Part shown: positions 1-9,018 of the stretch, in pieces | Position numbering within the stretch: position 1 is the first letter of the stretch | How the letters are laid out: each line of letters opens with the position of its first letter | Notes under the pieces: model-generated | Databases searched by the model: none | The model's input: only the letters and a program-made list of their open reading frames with translations | Told to the model about the DNA's origin: nothing | NCBI GenBank assembly: GCA_958367245.1 | Contig: CATXEA010000001.1 | Location: 183,358-247,357, forward strand | Source of the DNA: an uncultured Blautia sp. | GTDB lineage: Bacteria; Bacillota; Clostridia; Lachnospirales; Lachnospiraceae | DNA length: 64,000 nucleotides | Reading direction: 5' to 3' | Translations under genes and position numbers: made by a program

Positions 1-719
1 ATATAAGGCTTGATAACTCTGACTTTTCCCCACGGAATACCGAGCGCCTGACCGACAACGCGCTTTACAATGTGGGGAATCTGAGTAGAGGTAACGACTA
101 CGATTCTGCCCTTGTCCATATATGCGTAGGAAATCGGATTCTCAATATGACAGTGCTGTACAATTGGGGTTTTATAATGTCCTTCAATGACAGTTTCAGA
201 TTCTTTCAGTCCTTCTTCTACATTACCGATAAAAAAGTTGGTGCGATTGAGGACATTATCCTTTTTATCCAGATGAATAGGAGGTTTGCTTCCCCACATG
301 GATTTTCTGGCGTTTGTCTCTACAGGATATTCTTCATATTCTACTTTGATCAGTCTCAGCGCGCGCTGTGCTGTAATCTCGTCTTCTGCGACAACAGCCG
401 CAATGTCATCTCCATAATAACGGATTCTGCCTGTAAGGATGTTGCGGTCAGCAATATCCTGATGAGCAGGCTCCACGGACCAGGGATGTCCCGGTGTGGG
501 ATAACAATGATTCGGTACGTCCTTAAAAGTTACGACTTTTACTACGCCGTCCAGAGCCTCTGCTGCGCTGGTGTCAATGGATTTTACCTTTCCATTTCCG
601 ATTGTTGCGTGATACACTTTCGCGATCAGGCAGTTTGCCGGTGCGTAATCGTCTGTAAATTTTGCGCGTCCGGTTACTTTTTCATAAGCGTCTACTCTTG
701 GAACACTCTTTCCAATCAT
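1..719 (-). CDS. xdhA: Xanthine dehydrogenase family molybdopterin-binding subunit (3' end outside window)
   Basis: Partial gene: about 239 N-terminal residues are present and the reading frame runs off base 1. The start at 719 is preceded by AAGGTG at a suitable distance. The protein opens MIGKSVPRVDAYEKVTGRAK, the usual beginning of the molybdenum subunit of the xanthine dehydrogenase/aldehyde oxidoreductase family, followed by the first 'a/b hammerhead' region (GRIRYYGDDIAAVVAEDE) and the start of the molybdopterin-binding part. The active-site region is not in the window. It is the last visible gene of the ssnA-ygfK-xdhD operon, so a role in anaerobic purine hydroxylation is inferred. The symbol is by analogy to E. 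coli xdhA; a related hydroxylase with another substrate is possible. Confidence 0.85.
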   Translation of the reverse strand, partial: MIGKSVPRVDAYEKVTGRAKFTDDYAPANCLIAKVYHATIGNGKVKSIDTSAAEALDGVVKVVTFKDVPNHCYPTPGHPWSVEPAHQDIADRNILTGRIRYYGDDIAAVVAEDEITAQRALRLIKVEYEEYPVETNARKSMWGSKPPIHLDKKDNVLNRTNFFIGNVEEGLKESETVIEGHYKTPIVQHCHIENPISYAYMDKGRIVVVTSTQIPHIVKRVVGQALGIPWGKVRVIKPY

Positions 720-782
720 ATGTTTCACCTTCTTCTTATTATTTTTGTTTTTGGGGACAGCATGGTTATATGATACTGAAAA

Positions 783-832
783 GAGCCGGACTAAGTCCGA
801 GGTGTGTTCCCCTCAGGACTCCTGTCCGGCTC
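783..832 (-). other. Intergenic hairpin between the two xanthine dehydrogenase genes
   Basis: A long imperfect hairpin fills the 179-base gap. Outer stem GAGCCGGAC (783-791) pairs with GTCCGGCTC (824-832). An inner stem AGTCC/GGACT (794-798/816-820) continues into GAGG/CCTC (799-802/811-814). There is no T-tract after it on the minus strand, so an mRNA processing or partial-termination element fits better than a full terminator. Confidence 0.55.
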
Positions 833-898
833 CGAACCATGCTTTTCACTGACATTTCTGCTCTGTTTCAAAGGGAAACGGCAGTCCTGCCTGAATTG

Positions 899-3460
899 TC
901 ATTTTTTCTGGTATGGAGTATTAGTTACGGGGAGGGTGGTTCTGAATTCTCCGTCCATCTTATAGTAAGCTCCGGCGATGGCTGGCGCTGTAGGAATAGA
1001 TGTAATCTCACCGATTCCGATTGCGCCGCAGGCTACATTAAGTCCCGGCTTCTCTACAATAATACTCTCTACCTCTGGTACTTTGTTTGCTTTTGGTAAT
1101 CCTAGTGTACCATATTTTGCGGTAGGTTTGCAATCCTTAATTGGATATTTTTCTGTTGTTGCAAATCCAAATCCCATAACTACGCCGCCTTCAATCTGAC
1201 CTTCTGTAGAAAGAGGATTAATGGCTCTTCCCACGTCATGGGCAGCGACCATTTTCTGTACAGTTCCGTCCTCATTCAGGATGCAGACCTGAGTGGCATA
1301 GCCGTATGCTACATGGGAAACAGGATTTTTTACATTGGAGCCCATAGCGTCTGTTTTTGCAAGATATTCACCCAGATATTCTTTTCCTTCCAGTTCTTCC
1401 AGCGTATGCTCTGCAAGCTCGGCCTTTAAAGGCTCACAGGCTCTTCGAAGAGCTTCGCCTGTTACCAGTGTCTGTCTGGAACCGGAGGTTGTTCCCGAAT
1501 CCGGAGCATTGTAGGTATTTGAGGCGTCATAATAAATCTGCTCTCTGGAAAGTTCCAGCATTTCTCCGGCAATCTGTACAAGAACGGTTCCAAGTCCCTG
1601 ACCGATACAGGACGCTCCGGAGTGAATTTCCACTTTTCCATCGTGAACATAAAGGCGTACCCTGCCCCAGTCAGGAAGTCCGACGCCTACGCCGGCATTT
1701 TTCATAGCGCAGGCAATTCCTGCATAAGGACTGCTTTCATAAATATCTTTTACTGCTTCCAGAGTTTCTGCCAGTCCTGTAGAATTATCTACAATCTGAC
1801 CGTTAGGAAGCTCCTGACCCGGACGAATGGCATTGCGATAGCGGATTTCCCATGGAGAAATTCCTACAATTCCTGCCATCTTGGTAAGAAGCATTTCAAT
1901 GGCAAAGCAGGTCTGAGTTACGCCGAAGCCTCTGTAAGCTCCTGCAGGAGGATTGTTCGTATAATAAGCTTTTCCATCAATATCGAAATTCTGATAATTA
2001 TAAGGACCTGACGCGTGTGTACAGGCTCTCTGGAGCACCGGACCGCCAAGAGAGGCATACGCGCCCGTATCCGCAATAACTGTCGCTTTTACACCCTGAA
2101 TGATTCCATTTTCATCACAGCCAAGGGTGAACTCCATATCCATAGGATGGCGCTTCGGATGAATCAGAATACTTTCTGCACGGGTCAGTTTCACCTTTGC
2201 CGGACGCTTGGACAGATATGCAATCAGCGCTGCGAGATGCTGGACAGTAACATCCTCTTTTCCGCCGAAGCCGCCGCCTACCAGTTTATTTCTGACCTTT
2301 ACTTTTTCTGCAGGGAGTCCCAGCATTGCCATACATTCGTGCTGGGTATCGTATACGCCCTGGTCTGTGGAATAAATCAGCACACCGTCTCCATCCGGCA
2401 CGGCAACTGCACATTCCGGTTCCAGAAAAGCATGTTCTGTCCAAGGTGTCTGGAATTTATCACTAATCACATATTTAGAGTTTGCAATAGCGGCATCCGC
2501 GTCTCCTCTGTGAACGTGCCAGTGGGAAAGAAGGTTGTTTTCTTCTGATTCATGGACCTTTGGAGCGCCGTCTGCCATTGCTTCATAGGGGTTACGAATC
2601 ATATCGAGAACTTCATATTCTACTTCGATGAGTTTTTTTGCTTCCTCAACGATTTCCGGAGATTCTGCAGCGACAAGAGCAATGGCATCGCCCAGATAAT
2701 GTGTCAGATGTCCGATCGGAACCATTGTATCCCAGTCCTGCTTTAAGTGTCCGACTTTTACGCTTCCCGGAATATCTTCTGCTGTATATACGCCTATTAC
2801 ACCGGGAAGGGCTTTTGCTTTTTCTGTATGAATGGCGAGAACTCTCGCTCGTGGGTATTCGCTTCGAAGAGCGCTTCCGTAAATCATCCCCTCAACTTCT
2901 ACGTCGTCGGGATATTCTCCGCATCCCAGAACCTTTTCTCTGACATCAACTCTTGGAATGCGTTCTCCAACCTTCCATGTGTATTCTTTTTTCTCAGGAA
3001 GCCCTTCTCTTTTATATTTGGCTGCAAGTAAAATACCGTCTATAATCTTTTTATAGCCTGTACAGCGGCAGATATTATTCTTGATGGCATCTGCAGCCTC
3101 CGCTCTGGTTGGATTTGGATTTTTGTCGATCAATCCCTTGGCGCTGATTACCATTCCCGGAATACAGAAGCCACACTGCACTGCTCCGGCTTCACCAAAG
3201 GCGCGGACAAAAATTTCTTTTTCTTCTTCCTCAAATCCTTCTATTGTCAGTATGTGTTTGCCTTCCAGTTTGGAAAGCTTCGGTACGCAGGCTTTTGTTG
3301 CTTTTCCGTCTATAAGGACATGACAGGTACCGCAGGCTCCTTCGCTGCATCCATCTTTTACGGATTTCAGCTTACACACATTTCTGAGGAAAGGAAGAAG
3401 TTTCATATCATTTTCTTCATGGTATTCTTTACCGTTTACAAAAAAATTAAACATAGACAT
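899..3460 (-). CDS. xdhD: Fused [2Fe-2S]/molybdopterin xanthine dehydrogenase (XdhD-like)
   Basis: An 853-aa molybdenum hydroxylase joining the iron-sulfur and molybdenum subunits in one chain. Residues 1-160 hold two [2Fe-2S] domains: the plant-type set C38, C43, C46, C58 and the second set C96, C99, C131, C133 (CRCTGY). From about 165 onwards comes the molybdopterin part, with GGGFGGKED, AYRGFG, the glycine-rich GQGLGT segment, TSGSRQ, and near the C-terminus AIGIGE, whose glutamate is the conserved catalytic base. No FAD domain is present. Architecture and neighbours match E. coli XdhD, found beside ygfK and ssnA and tied to selenium-dependent purine or urate breakdown. Ribosome site AAGGAG lies 7 bases before the start. 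Substrate (xanthine, hypoxanthine or another purine) cannot be told from sequence. Confidence 0.9.
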   Translation of the reverse strand: MSMFNFFVNGKEYHEENDMKLLPFLRNVCKLKSVKDGCSEGACGTCHVLIDGKATKACVPKLSKLEGKHILTIEGFEEEEKEIFVRAFGEAGAVQCGFCIPGMVISAKGLIDKNPNPTRAEAADAIKNNICRCTGYKKIIDGILLAAKYKREGLPEKKEYTWKVGERIPRVDVREKVLGCGEYPDDVEVEGMIYGSALRSEYPRARVLAIHTEKAKALPGVIGVYTAEDIPGSVKVGHLKQDWDTMVPIGHLTHYLGDAIALVAAESPEIVEEAKKLIEVEYEVLDMIRNPYEAMADGAPKVHESEENNLLSHWHVHRGDADAAIANSKYVISDKFQTPWTEHAFLEPECAVAVPDGDGVLIYSTDQGVYDTQHECMAMLGLPAEKVKVRNKLVGGGFGGKEDVTVQHLAALIAYLSKRPAKVKLTRAESILIHPKRHPMDMEFTLGCDENGIIQGVKATVIADTGAYASLGGPVLQRACTHASGPYNYQNFDIDGKAYYTNNPPAGAYRGFGVTQTCFAIEMLLTKMAGIVGISPWEIRYRNAIRPGQELPNGQIVDNSTGLAETLEAVKDIYESSPYAGIACAMKNAGVGVGLPDWGRVRLYVHDGKVEIHSGASCIGQGLGTVLVQIAGEMLELSREQIYYDASNTYNAPDSGTTSGSRQTLVTGEALRRACEPLKAELAEHTLEELEGKEYLGEYLAKTDAMGSNVKNPVSHVAYGYATQVCILNEDGTVQKMVAAHDVGRAINPLSTEGQIEGGVVMGFGFATTEKYPIKDCKPTAKYGTLGLPKANKVPEVESIIVEKPGLNVACGAIGIGEITSIPTAPAIAGAYYKMDGEFRTTLPVTNTPYQKK

Positions 3461-3475
3461 TCTCCTTTACAATGA

Positions 3476-3506
3476 GGGCGCAACTGTCCCTGAAACAGTT
3501 GCGCCC
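3476..3506 (-). other. Perfect intergenic hairpin between ygfK and xdhD
   Basis: GGGCGCAACTGT (3476-3487) and ACAGTTGCGCCC (3495-3506) form a perfect 12-bp stem with a 7-base loop, 15 bases upstream of the xdhD start. No T-run follows on the minus strand, so it may tune expression or protect mRNA ends inside the operon rather than terminate. Confidence 0.65.
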
Positions 3507-3522
3507 TTTCATATGTCTGTTA

Positions 3523-6513
3523 TTACATGAGCAGATAAGAATAGTCGTCAATGACTGCGTTAATCAGTCTGCGTAATCCCTCATATAAAGCATCGTTCGG
3601 GTCGTCTGCTTTGCAGTCTGTAATCTTTCCAAGGAAACGAACCTTACATTCTTTTGTTTCCCTGTTCACTACAGCAAAACCATCATTTGTACTGTCAGCC
3701 ATGTCTGCCTCTTTGGCAAACAGAGTGAATTTATCTTTATATGGAGCGCTTGCGTATGGACAGAATGTCTTACAGTTGCCGCATTCATTACACATATAGT
3801 CTACATGGATAATCTGGTTCATTTCCATTCCCGGAACTTTGATGGAAATGTTTGCGCGGTTCGGACATACATCTACACAGTTTTCACATACTTTGTTACA
3901 GGTAAGGCAGCGCTCATTCTCATTTGCTGCATCTTTGCTTTCTTTGAGAATTGCTTTTTTCGCGAAGCAGTCTTCTTCTGTACCCGATACAGGAGCATTT
4001 TTTACAAGCTCTTTTTCAAGGATTGCTTTTACTGCAAGCTGTGCGTCGCGGATTGCCTCTACGATTGTAGCTGCCCCTTTCGCGCCGTCGCCTGCGAGAT
4101 ATACGTTCTCCACACTTGTTTCCAGAGTCTTGTCGTTAACTTTTGCTTTGCCGCGTTCGTTTACATTAATTCCGTTTGCTTCATAGAATTCTGTCGGTAC
4201 TTTTTCACCAACAGCTACGATAACAGAATCTGCAGGTACTTTTTCAAAAATATCTGTTTCTGTGACACTGGCGCGTCCTGATGCGTCCAGAGCGCCAAGT
4301 TCCATCTTTTTGCAGAGAAGTTTGCCATTTTCCAGAGAAACAGGCGCAAGGAGTTCTTTAAATTCAACGCCATCCTCAAGAACTTCCAGCAGTTCGTCTT
4401 CTGCTGCCGGCATATAGTATTTCGTTCTTCTGTATACAAGGTAAACGTGCTCAACGCCTTTTGTGCGTTTTGCTGCTCTTGCTGTATCCATAGCTGTGTT
4501 TCCGCCGCCGATTACGACTACGTTTTTGCCAAGGTCTACATTTCCGTCGTTCTCTTTAAAGTTTCTCAGGAATTCAAGAGCATTGATTGTTTCACCTTTT
4601 TCCAGCTTCAGAGTACCCGGTTTATTTGCGCCGACAGCTACGATCACAGCGTCATAGCCCTCTGCTTTTAATTCCTGTACAGAAGTGATTTCTGTACCTG
4701 TTTTAATCTCCACTCCCATCTTTTCTATGAAAGAAATGTCTTTATCAATGGCGTCGTCGCTGATTCTGAATCCCGGAATCACATAGCGGATCACTCCGCC
4801 GAGTTTCTCTTCTTTTTCAAAAACAGTAACTTTTGCGCCTGCTCTTGCGAGGAAGTAAGCAGATGCAATACCTGCAGGACCGCCTCCGACTACTGCGACT
4901 TTTTTGCCGTCAGCGCTGCCTGCTTTGATTTCATCGATTACGGTATCGTATCCATTCTGAGCTGCAAGCAGTTTGGTTCCACGGATATTTACGGGTTCTT
5001 CGTAGAAGTTACGGGTACATTTATACATACAGTTGTGGGCGCAGAGCGTACCTGTAATAAACGGAAGGGCATTTTTTTCGAGAATTACGCGGAGCGCTCT
5101 GGCATAGTCGCCCTCTCCTGCTAATTTTACATAATTCGGAATATCCTGGTGAATCGGACATCCTTCCTCACAAGGAGCGAAGAAACAGTCAAGAAGCGGA
5201 ACTTCTGTATCTGTCTTTCTCTTCGGAAGAGGTTTGATGCTTTTTTTATGGTGTGGATCTGTTTTTGCAGATTCAGCAAGCTGTTCCAGAGCTTCCACAT
5301 CAATTCTTTCCCATGGCTTCACACCCTCTGCCATGACTTTTTCTGCCATCTGAGTGAAACGCTGATATCCGCCCGGTTTCAGAAGGGTTGTGGCAACTGT
5401 TACCGGCCATACGCCGCAGCCGACGATTTTTTCAATGTTAAAGTAATCCGCACCTCCTGAGTAAGCGATTCGGAGTTTTCCGTCGAATTCTCTTGAGAGT
5501 TTGGCTGCCAGTGAACTAGACAGTGGAAACAGCGCTTTTCCTGACATATACATTTCTTCACTTGGAAGTTCCTTTCTGGTCACATCCACAGGGAAGGTAT
5601 TGGTTATTTTTACGCCAAATGCAAGATTTAATTCATCTGCAAGAGCCTGAAGACGTTTGAACATCGGGATTGCGTCCTCATACTGCAGGTCGTCTTTGAA
5701 ATGGAAATCGCCGAATACCATGTAATCATATCCCATATCATCCATTGTTTTTCTTGCAAATTCATAACCAAGAAGAGTCGGATTACATTTGATAAAGGTA
5801 TTCAGATGTTTTTCTTTGAACAGATGGTTTGCAATGCTTTCAATTTCATTCGGAGGGCATCCGTGTAAAGTTGAAATTGTTGCTGAATTACAGATATTGG
5901 ACGGAATGGCTTCAATGTCCTCTTTTGTGAATTTCTCGAATTTATCCACATGGTCAAGGAGCCACTGTTTACATTCCTTAAAAATCTCTGTATCCTTTGC
6001 TTCCATCATACTGTTGATAAAAGTGTCAACCTTCGGTTCTTTGATTCCCGCAAGGTCATAGCCTACGGAAATATTAAACTGGAAACCATCCTGTGCGCCA
6101 AGATCGAATTCCTTTGCAATTACATGGAGAATAAACCATGCTTTAATATATTCACCCATAGCTTCCGGCACATAAAGCTCTGTAGACCATTCACAGTTGT
6201 ATCCTTCATCTTCTGCAAGAATACATGGGCGGTTAATAAATGCGGCAAGCTCTGCTCCGTCCATTTTCTGAACTGTTTTCAGTTCAAAGAAACGCGCGCC
6301 TGCATAATAAGATGCAACAATGTTCTGTGTCAACTGTGTATGAGGACCCGCTGCAGGTCCGATGGGAGTTTCCAGATTTCTTCCGAAAATCTCCATGTTT
6401 TTATCTGCAACATAGGCTCTGTGCTGTCCGAATACAGTGCCTTTTGTTCTTTTTTCTTCTAATACCCAGTTCATTAACTGTCCAAAGGACATACAGGTCA
6501 TGACTTCACTCAT
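3523..6513 (-). CDS. ygfK: YgfK-type flavin/iron-sulfur oxidoreductase (putative selenate reductase subunit)
   Basis: A 996-aa protein. Residues 1 to about 420 resemble the dihydroorotate/dihydropyrimidine dehydrogenase TIM barrel. Around 440-500 is a GltD-type cysteine-rich helical domain (CxxxxCxxxCP, then CAHNCMYKC). From about 540 is an FAD/NAD(P)H module with GGGPAG and GGGNTAMD motifs. The C-terminus has ferredoxin-like motifs (CLTCNKVCENCVDVCP and CNECGNCKTFCP). This order is the YgfK family, near E. coli YgfK's length of about 1030. The start at 6513 is preferred over an ATG at 6517-6519 because AAGGAGG sits 8 bases before it. Between ssnA and xdhD it is the likely flavin/Fe-S electron carrier for the hydroxylases. 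'Selenate reductase' is the historical label; the reaction here is inferred. Confidence 0.9.
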   Translation of the reverse strand: MSEVMTCMSFGQLMNWVLEEKRTKGTVFGQHRAYVADKNMEIFGRNLETPIGPAAGPHTQLTQNIVASYYAGARFFELKTVQKMDGAELAAFINRPCILAEDEGYNCEWSTELYVPEAMGEYIKAWFILHVIAKEFDLGAQDGFQFNISVGYDLAGIKEPKVDTFINSMMEAKDTEIFKECKQWLLDHVDKFEKFTKEDIEAIPSNICNSATISTLHGCPPNEIESIANHLFKEKHLNTFIKCNPTLLGYEFARKTMDDMGYDYMVFGDFHFKDDLQYEDAIPMFKRLQALADELNLAFGVKITNTFPVDVTRKELPSEEMYMSGKALFPLSSSLAAKLSREFDGKLRIAYSGGADYFNIEKIVGCGVWPVTVATTLLKPGGYQRFTQMAEKVMAEGVKPWERIDVEALEQLAESAKTDPHHKKSIKPLPKRKTDTEVPLLDCFFAPCEEGCPIHQDIPNYVKLAGEGDYARALRVILEKNALPFITGTLCAHNCMYKCTRNFYEEPVNIRGTKLLAAQNGYDTVIDEIKAGSADGKKVAVVGGGPAGIASAYFLARAGAKVTVFEKEEKLGGVIRYVIPGFRISDDAIDKDISFIEKMGVEIKTGTEITSVQELKAEGYDAVIVAVGANKPGTLKLEKGETINALEFLRNFKENDGNVDLGKNVVVIGGGNTAMDTARAAKRTKGVEHVYLVYRRTKYYMPAAEDELLEVLEDGVEFKELLAPVSLENGKLLCKKMELGALDASGRASVTETDIFEKVPADSVIVAVGEKVPTEFYEANGINVNERGKAKVNDKTLETSVENVYLAGDGAKGAATIVEAIRDAQLAVKAILEKELVKNAPVSGTEEDCFAKKAILKESKDAANENERCLTCNKVCENCVDVCPNRANISIKVPGMEMNQIIHVDYMCNECGNCKTFCPYASAPYKDKFTLFAKEADMADSTNDGFAVVNRETKECKVRFLGKITDCKADDPNDALYEGLRRLINAVIDDYSYLLM

Positions 6514-6548
6514 AATCATTCCCTCCTTCTATTTATCCGTTAATTTCA

Positions 6549-7880
6549 TTATCCGTTAATATCATCGGCAAGTTCTTTTGCTGCCTGACGGCAGTCAGCC
6601 ATTACTTTGGCTTCGTCACATACAAGAACTTCACGGTCTTTCATCAGGACTTTTCCATTACATACGGTTGTCTGAACCATGCTTCCGTTTACACCGAATA
6701 CAAGATGTCCATTTACATTATTCTCGTTCATAGGAGTCAGCGGATTGTAATCTACTACGATTACGTCTGCTGCCGCGCCTTTTTTGAGAACGCCAAGCTC
6801 TTTTTTGAAATAGCGGTTGGCAATCTTTGCATTTCCTTCAAAGAGCATCTGTGGTACTTCTCCCCAGGCTGCATTCGGGTCGCAGAGATGGTGTTTGTGG
6901 AGAACATTTGCCACTTTCCAGGATTCCATCATATCATGGGTATATCCGTCTGTTCCAAGTCCTGTAAGGATTCCTTTGTGTACAAGCGCCATAGTCGGAG
7001 GACATCCGCAGGCATTGCCCATGTTGGATTCCGGATTATGTACGACCATAGTATCGGTTTCCTTAATTAAGTCCATCTCATGTTCATTGATATAGATGCA
7101 GTGACCAAGAAGCGTCTTCGGTCCCAGAATGTTCCAGTCATAAAGACGGTCTACAATTCGTTTACTGTGCTCCTTTAAGCACTGATGGAGATCGTAAATG
7201 CCTTCTGCAACGTGAATATGGTATCCTACGCCTTCAGGTTTCAGTTCGTTGCACAGAGCCATTGTCTCGTCGGAAATTGTGAAAGATGCATGCATACCCA
7301 TCATTCCGGCAATCATATCGCTGTCATCTGCAAGCGCATGTTTGATAAAGTTTACATTCTCCATAACGGATTCTCTGGATTTATCCATACCGTCACGGTC
7401 AGAGATTTCGTAACAGAGACAGGTTCTTACGCCCAGATCTTTCGCAGCTTCTTCAATAGCATTTAAGGAACCTGTGATATGGCCGAAGCTTGCATGATGG
7501 TCAAAAACAGTTGTCACACCATTTTTGATGGAATCAATATAGGTTGCATATGCAGAAAGCTTCGTCTGTTCCAGTGTCAGATGGCGGTCAATTGTCCACC
7601 ACATTCCGTCTAAGATATCAAGAAATCCCTTGGGATTGTATCCGTTGATGCTGAGTCCTCTTGCAAAAGAACTGTAGATATGCTCATGGGCATTGATAAA
7701 TGCGGGCATGATAACCCCACCCCTGGCATCCACGAATTCGGCATCAGGATAAGCCTTCCTAACATCATTTGTTACCCCCACCATAACTATGGTGTTACCA
7801 TCCATTGCAACAGCGCCATTCTCTAAGAATGCATTGGATGCGTCCCGTGTGATCATTCTACCATTACCAATAATAAGCAT
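6549..7880 (-). CDS. ssnA: SsnA-like metal-dependent amidohydrolase
   Basis: A 443-aa amidohydrolase-superfamily protein, matching E. coli SsnA in length and in gene neighbours (ygfK, xdhD). Metal-binding motifs are in place: HEH at residues 65-67, HIH in the middle of the chain, then GHC and GTDG in the second half. It probably hydrolyses an aminohydrolase-type substrate in purine or urate degradation; the exact step is not fixed by sequence. The start at 7880 is chosen over an upstream in-frame codon at 7931 because AAGGAGG lies 7 bases before it. First gene of the operon. A promoter and an inverted repeat lie upstream. Confidence 0.9.
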   Translation of the reverse strand: MLIIGNGRMITRDASNAFLENGAVAMDGNTIVMVGVTNDVRKAYPDAEFVDARGGVIMPAFINAHEHIYSSFARGLSINGYNPKGFLDILDGMWWTIDRHLTLEQTKLSAYATYIDSIKNGVTTVFDHHASFGHITGSLNAIEEAAKDLGVRTCLCYEISDRDGMDKSRESVMENVNFIKHALADDSDMIAGMMGMHASFTISDETMALCNELKPEGVGYHIHVAEGIYDLHQCLKEHSKRIVDRLYDWNILGPKTLLGHCIYINEHEMDLIKETDTMVVHNPESNMGNACGCPPTMALVHKGILTGLGTDGYTHDMMESWKVANVLHKHHLCDPNAAWGEVPQMLFEGNAKIANRYFKKELGVLKKGAAADVIVVDYNPLTPMNENNVNGHLVFGVNGSMVQTTVCNGKVLMKDREVLVCDEAKVMADCRQAAKELADDING

Positions 7881-7942
7881 ATGATATCCTCCTTTTGCCA
7901 TATATTTAAGTTGTACGATAGATGTTAGCAATTTTTACCAAT

Positions 7943-7966
7943 AGATACGATATTTACGCTGTATCT
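7943..7966. promoter_or_regulatory. Possible operator upstream of ssnA
   Basis: Inverted repeat AGATAC (7943-7948) and GTATCT (7961-7966) with a 12-base spacer, about 20 bases downstream of the proposed -10 box and inside the ssnA leader. The position suits a repressor site. No regulator gene for it was identified. Confidence 0.3.
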
Positions 7967-7985
7967 TTCGGAATTTTATACTAAT

Positions 7986-8014
7986 ACTCTACCATATTTT
8001 TTTTTAGATTTCAA
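7986..8014 (-). promoter_or_regulatory. Probable promoter of the ssnA-ygfK-xdhD operon
   Basis: On the minus strand: -35 TTGAAA (8009-8014), 17-base spacer, -10 TAGAGT (7986-7991), followed by a leader of about 100 bases. The -10 match is only moderate. Confidence 0.4.
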
Positions 8015-8112
8015 TAGATTTTTGCAAAATTATTTTTCTGTTCTAAATATTTTTGGATGTGTTATGCGTGGGCGCTTTTTGACAGGGGGCTGTGTGAATG
8101 GTTATATAGAAT

Positions 8113-8139
8113 CAGCCCTGTAACAGGTTTACAGGGCTG
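8113..8139 (-). terminator. Hairpin terminator after the DUF975 gene
   Basis: Perfect 11-bp stem CAGCCCTGTAA (8113-8123)/TTACAGGGCTG (8129-8139) with a 5-base loop, 37 bases past the DUF975 stop codon. The T-tract is poor, so it may terminate weakly or only protect the 3' end. Confidence 0.55.
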
Positions 8140-8176
8140 GTTTACAGTTATTTCTATTAAAATAGTGTGTTAGATT

Positions 8177-8971
8177 TCAGGATATGCGGTCATTGGGGAT
8201 TTCTTCACCTGCAAGTACAGCAAATAATTCTGTGTCTGTAGCACGTATATAAGGTTCTACAAAGAAAATGCCCGCAATGCCAAAGGTAAGTGAGCTCAGG
8301 AAAAGCCACGGTATAAAAGAAAAATCAAGAACAAATGCATTCATTTTTTCGCCGTTCATCATCTCTCTGCTTAAAGCGATAACTTCTCTGCTCTCCATCT
8401 CAGGGTGCTCTGCAAGAATATAAGGTACCATACGGTATTCGTATGTTTTTATGATTCCCGGAACGATCAGGAGCAGCGTCCAGAGTACAATATAGATTTC
8501 TGTCAGCAGCATGGTTTTTACGATATTCCAGTAATGGCCGCATCGAAATCCGTAAAACAGACGGGAGGCTTTCGGATTACCGGTTCTGTTTTCGATAAAA
8601 AACTTCGTTCCGCCTACCATAAGAACATTTCCGATAAGAACTCCGAACAGAAGCATGAATATAATAAGAATAAACAACGCCACCTGTCCCAATGCAATCC
8701 ATATAACATTAAAAACATTGTAGTCAGTTACTTTTTTTATGCCGGATACTGCTTTATCAACAGGTGTTTCTTCGGGCTGCTCATTCAATGTTCCGTCTTC
8801 CTCAGCAGTATAATTGGTCTGAGCAGACTGCTGCGCTGTATTTTTTGCTGCATCATCTGCATTAGATGAAGCTGAAATAAGAACCATGATAAAAGCGACG
8901 ATTACTGCTGCCCAATAGTTTTTTTGGATTGCCGCTTTTGCACGGTATTTTAAATCACTGCGGTTCCACAT
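8177..8971 (-). CDS. DUF975-family integral membrane protein
   Basis: A 264-aa protein. The N-terminal MWNRSDLKYRAKAAIQKNYW followed by a membrane span is the DUF975 signature, as are the later segments with R-LFYGFR, the VPGIIKTYEYRM stretch and LSREMMNGEK. About four or five hydrophobic spans are visible, with a Q/T/E-rich extracellular-looking loop after the first. The start at 8971 has GGAGG 7 bases upstream; an upstream in-frame start at 9001 is less likely. It follows cobC by 47 bases and may share its transcript. The function of the family is unknown; nothing links it to cobalamin beyond position. Confidence 0.85.
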   Translation of the reverse strand: MWNRSDLKYRAKAAIQKNYWAAVIVAFIMVLISASSNADDAAKNTAQQSAQTNYTAEEDGTLNEQPEETPVDKAVSGIKKVTDYNVFNVIWIALGQVALFILIIFMLLFGVLIGNVLMVGGTKFFIENRTGNPKASRLFYGFRCGHYWNIVKTMLLTEIYIVLWTLLLIVPGIIKTYEYRMVPYILAEHPEMESREVIALSREMMNGEKMNAFVLDFSFIPWLFLSSLTFGIAGIFFVEPYIRATDTELFAVLAGEEIPNDRIS

Positions 8972-9018
8972 ATAATTTCCTCCATTTATTGTTATACTCA
9001 AGAACGCTCATGCGTTAT

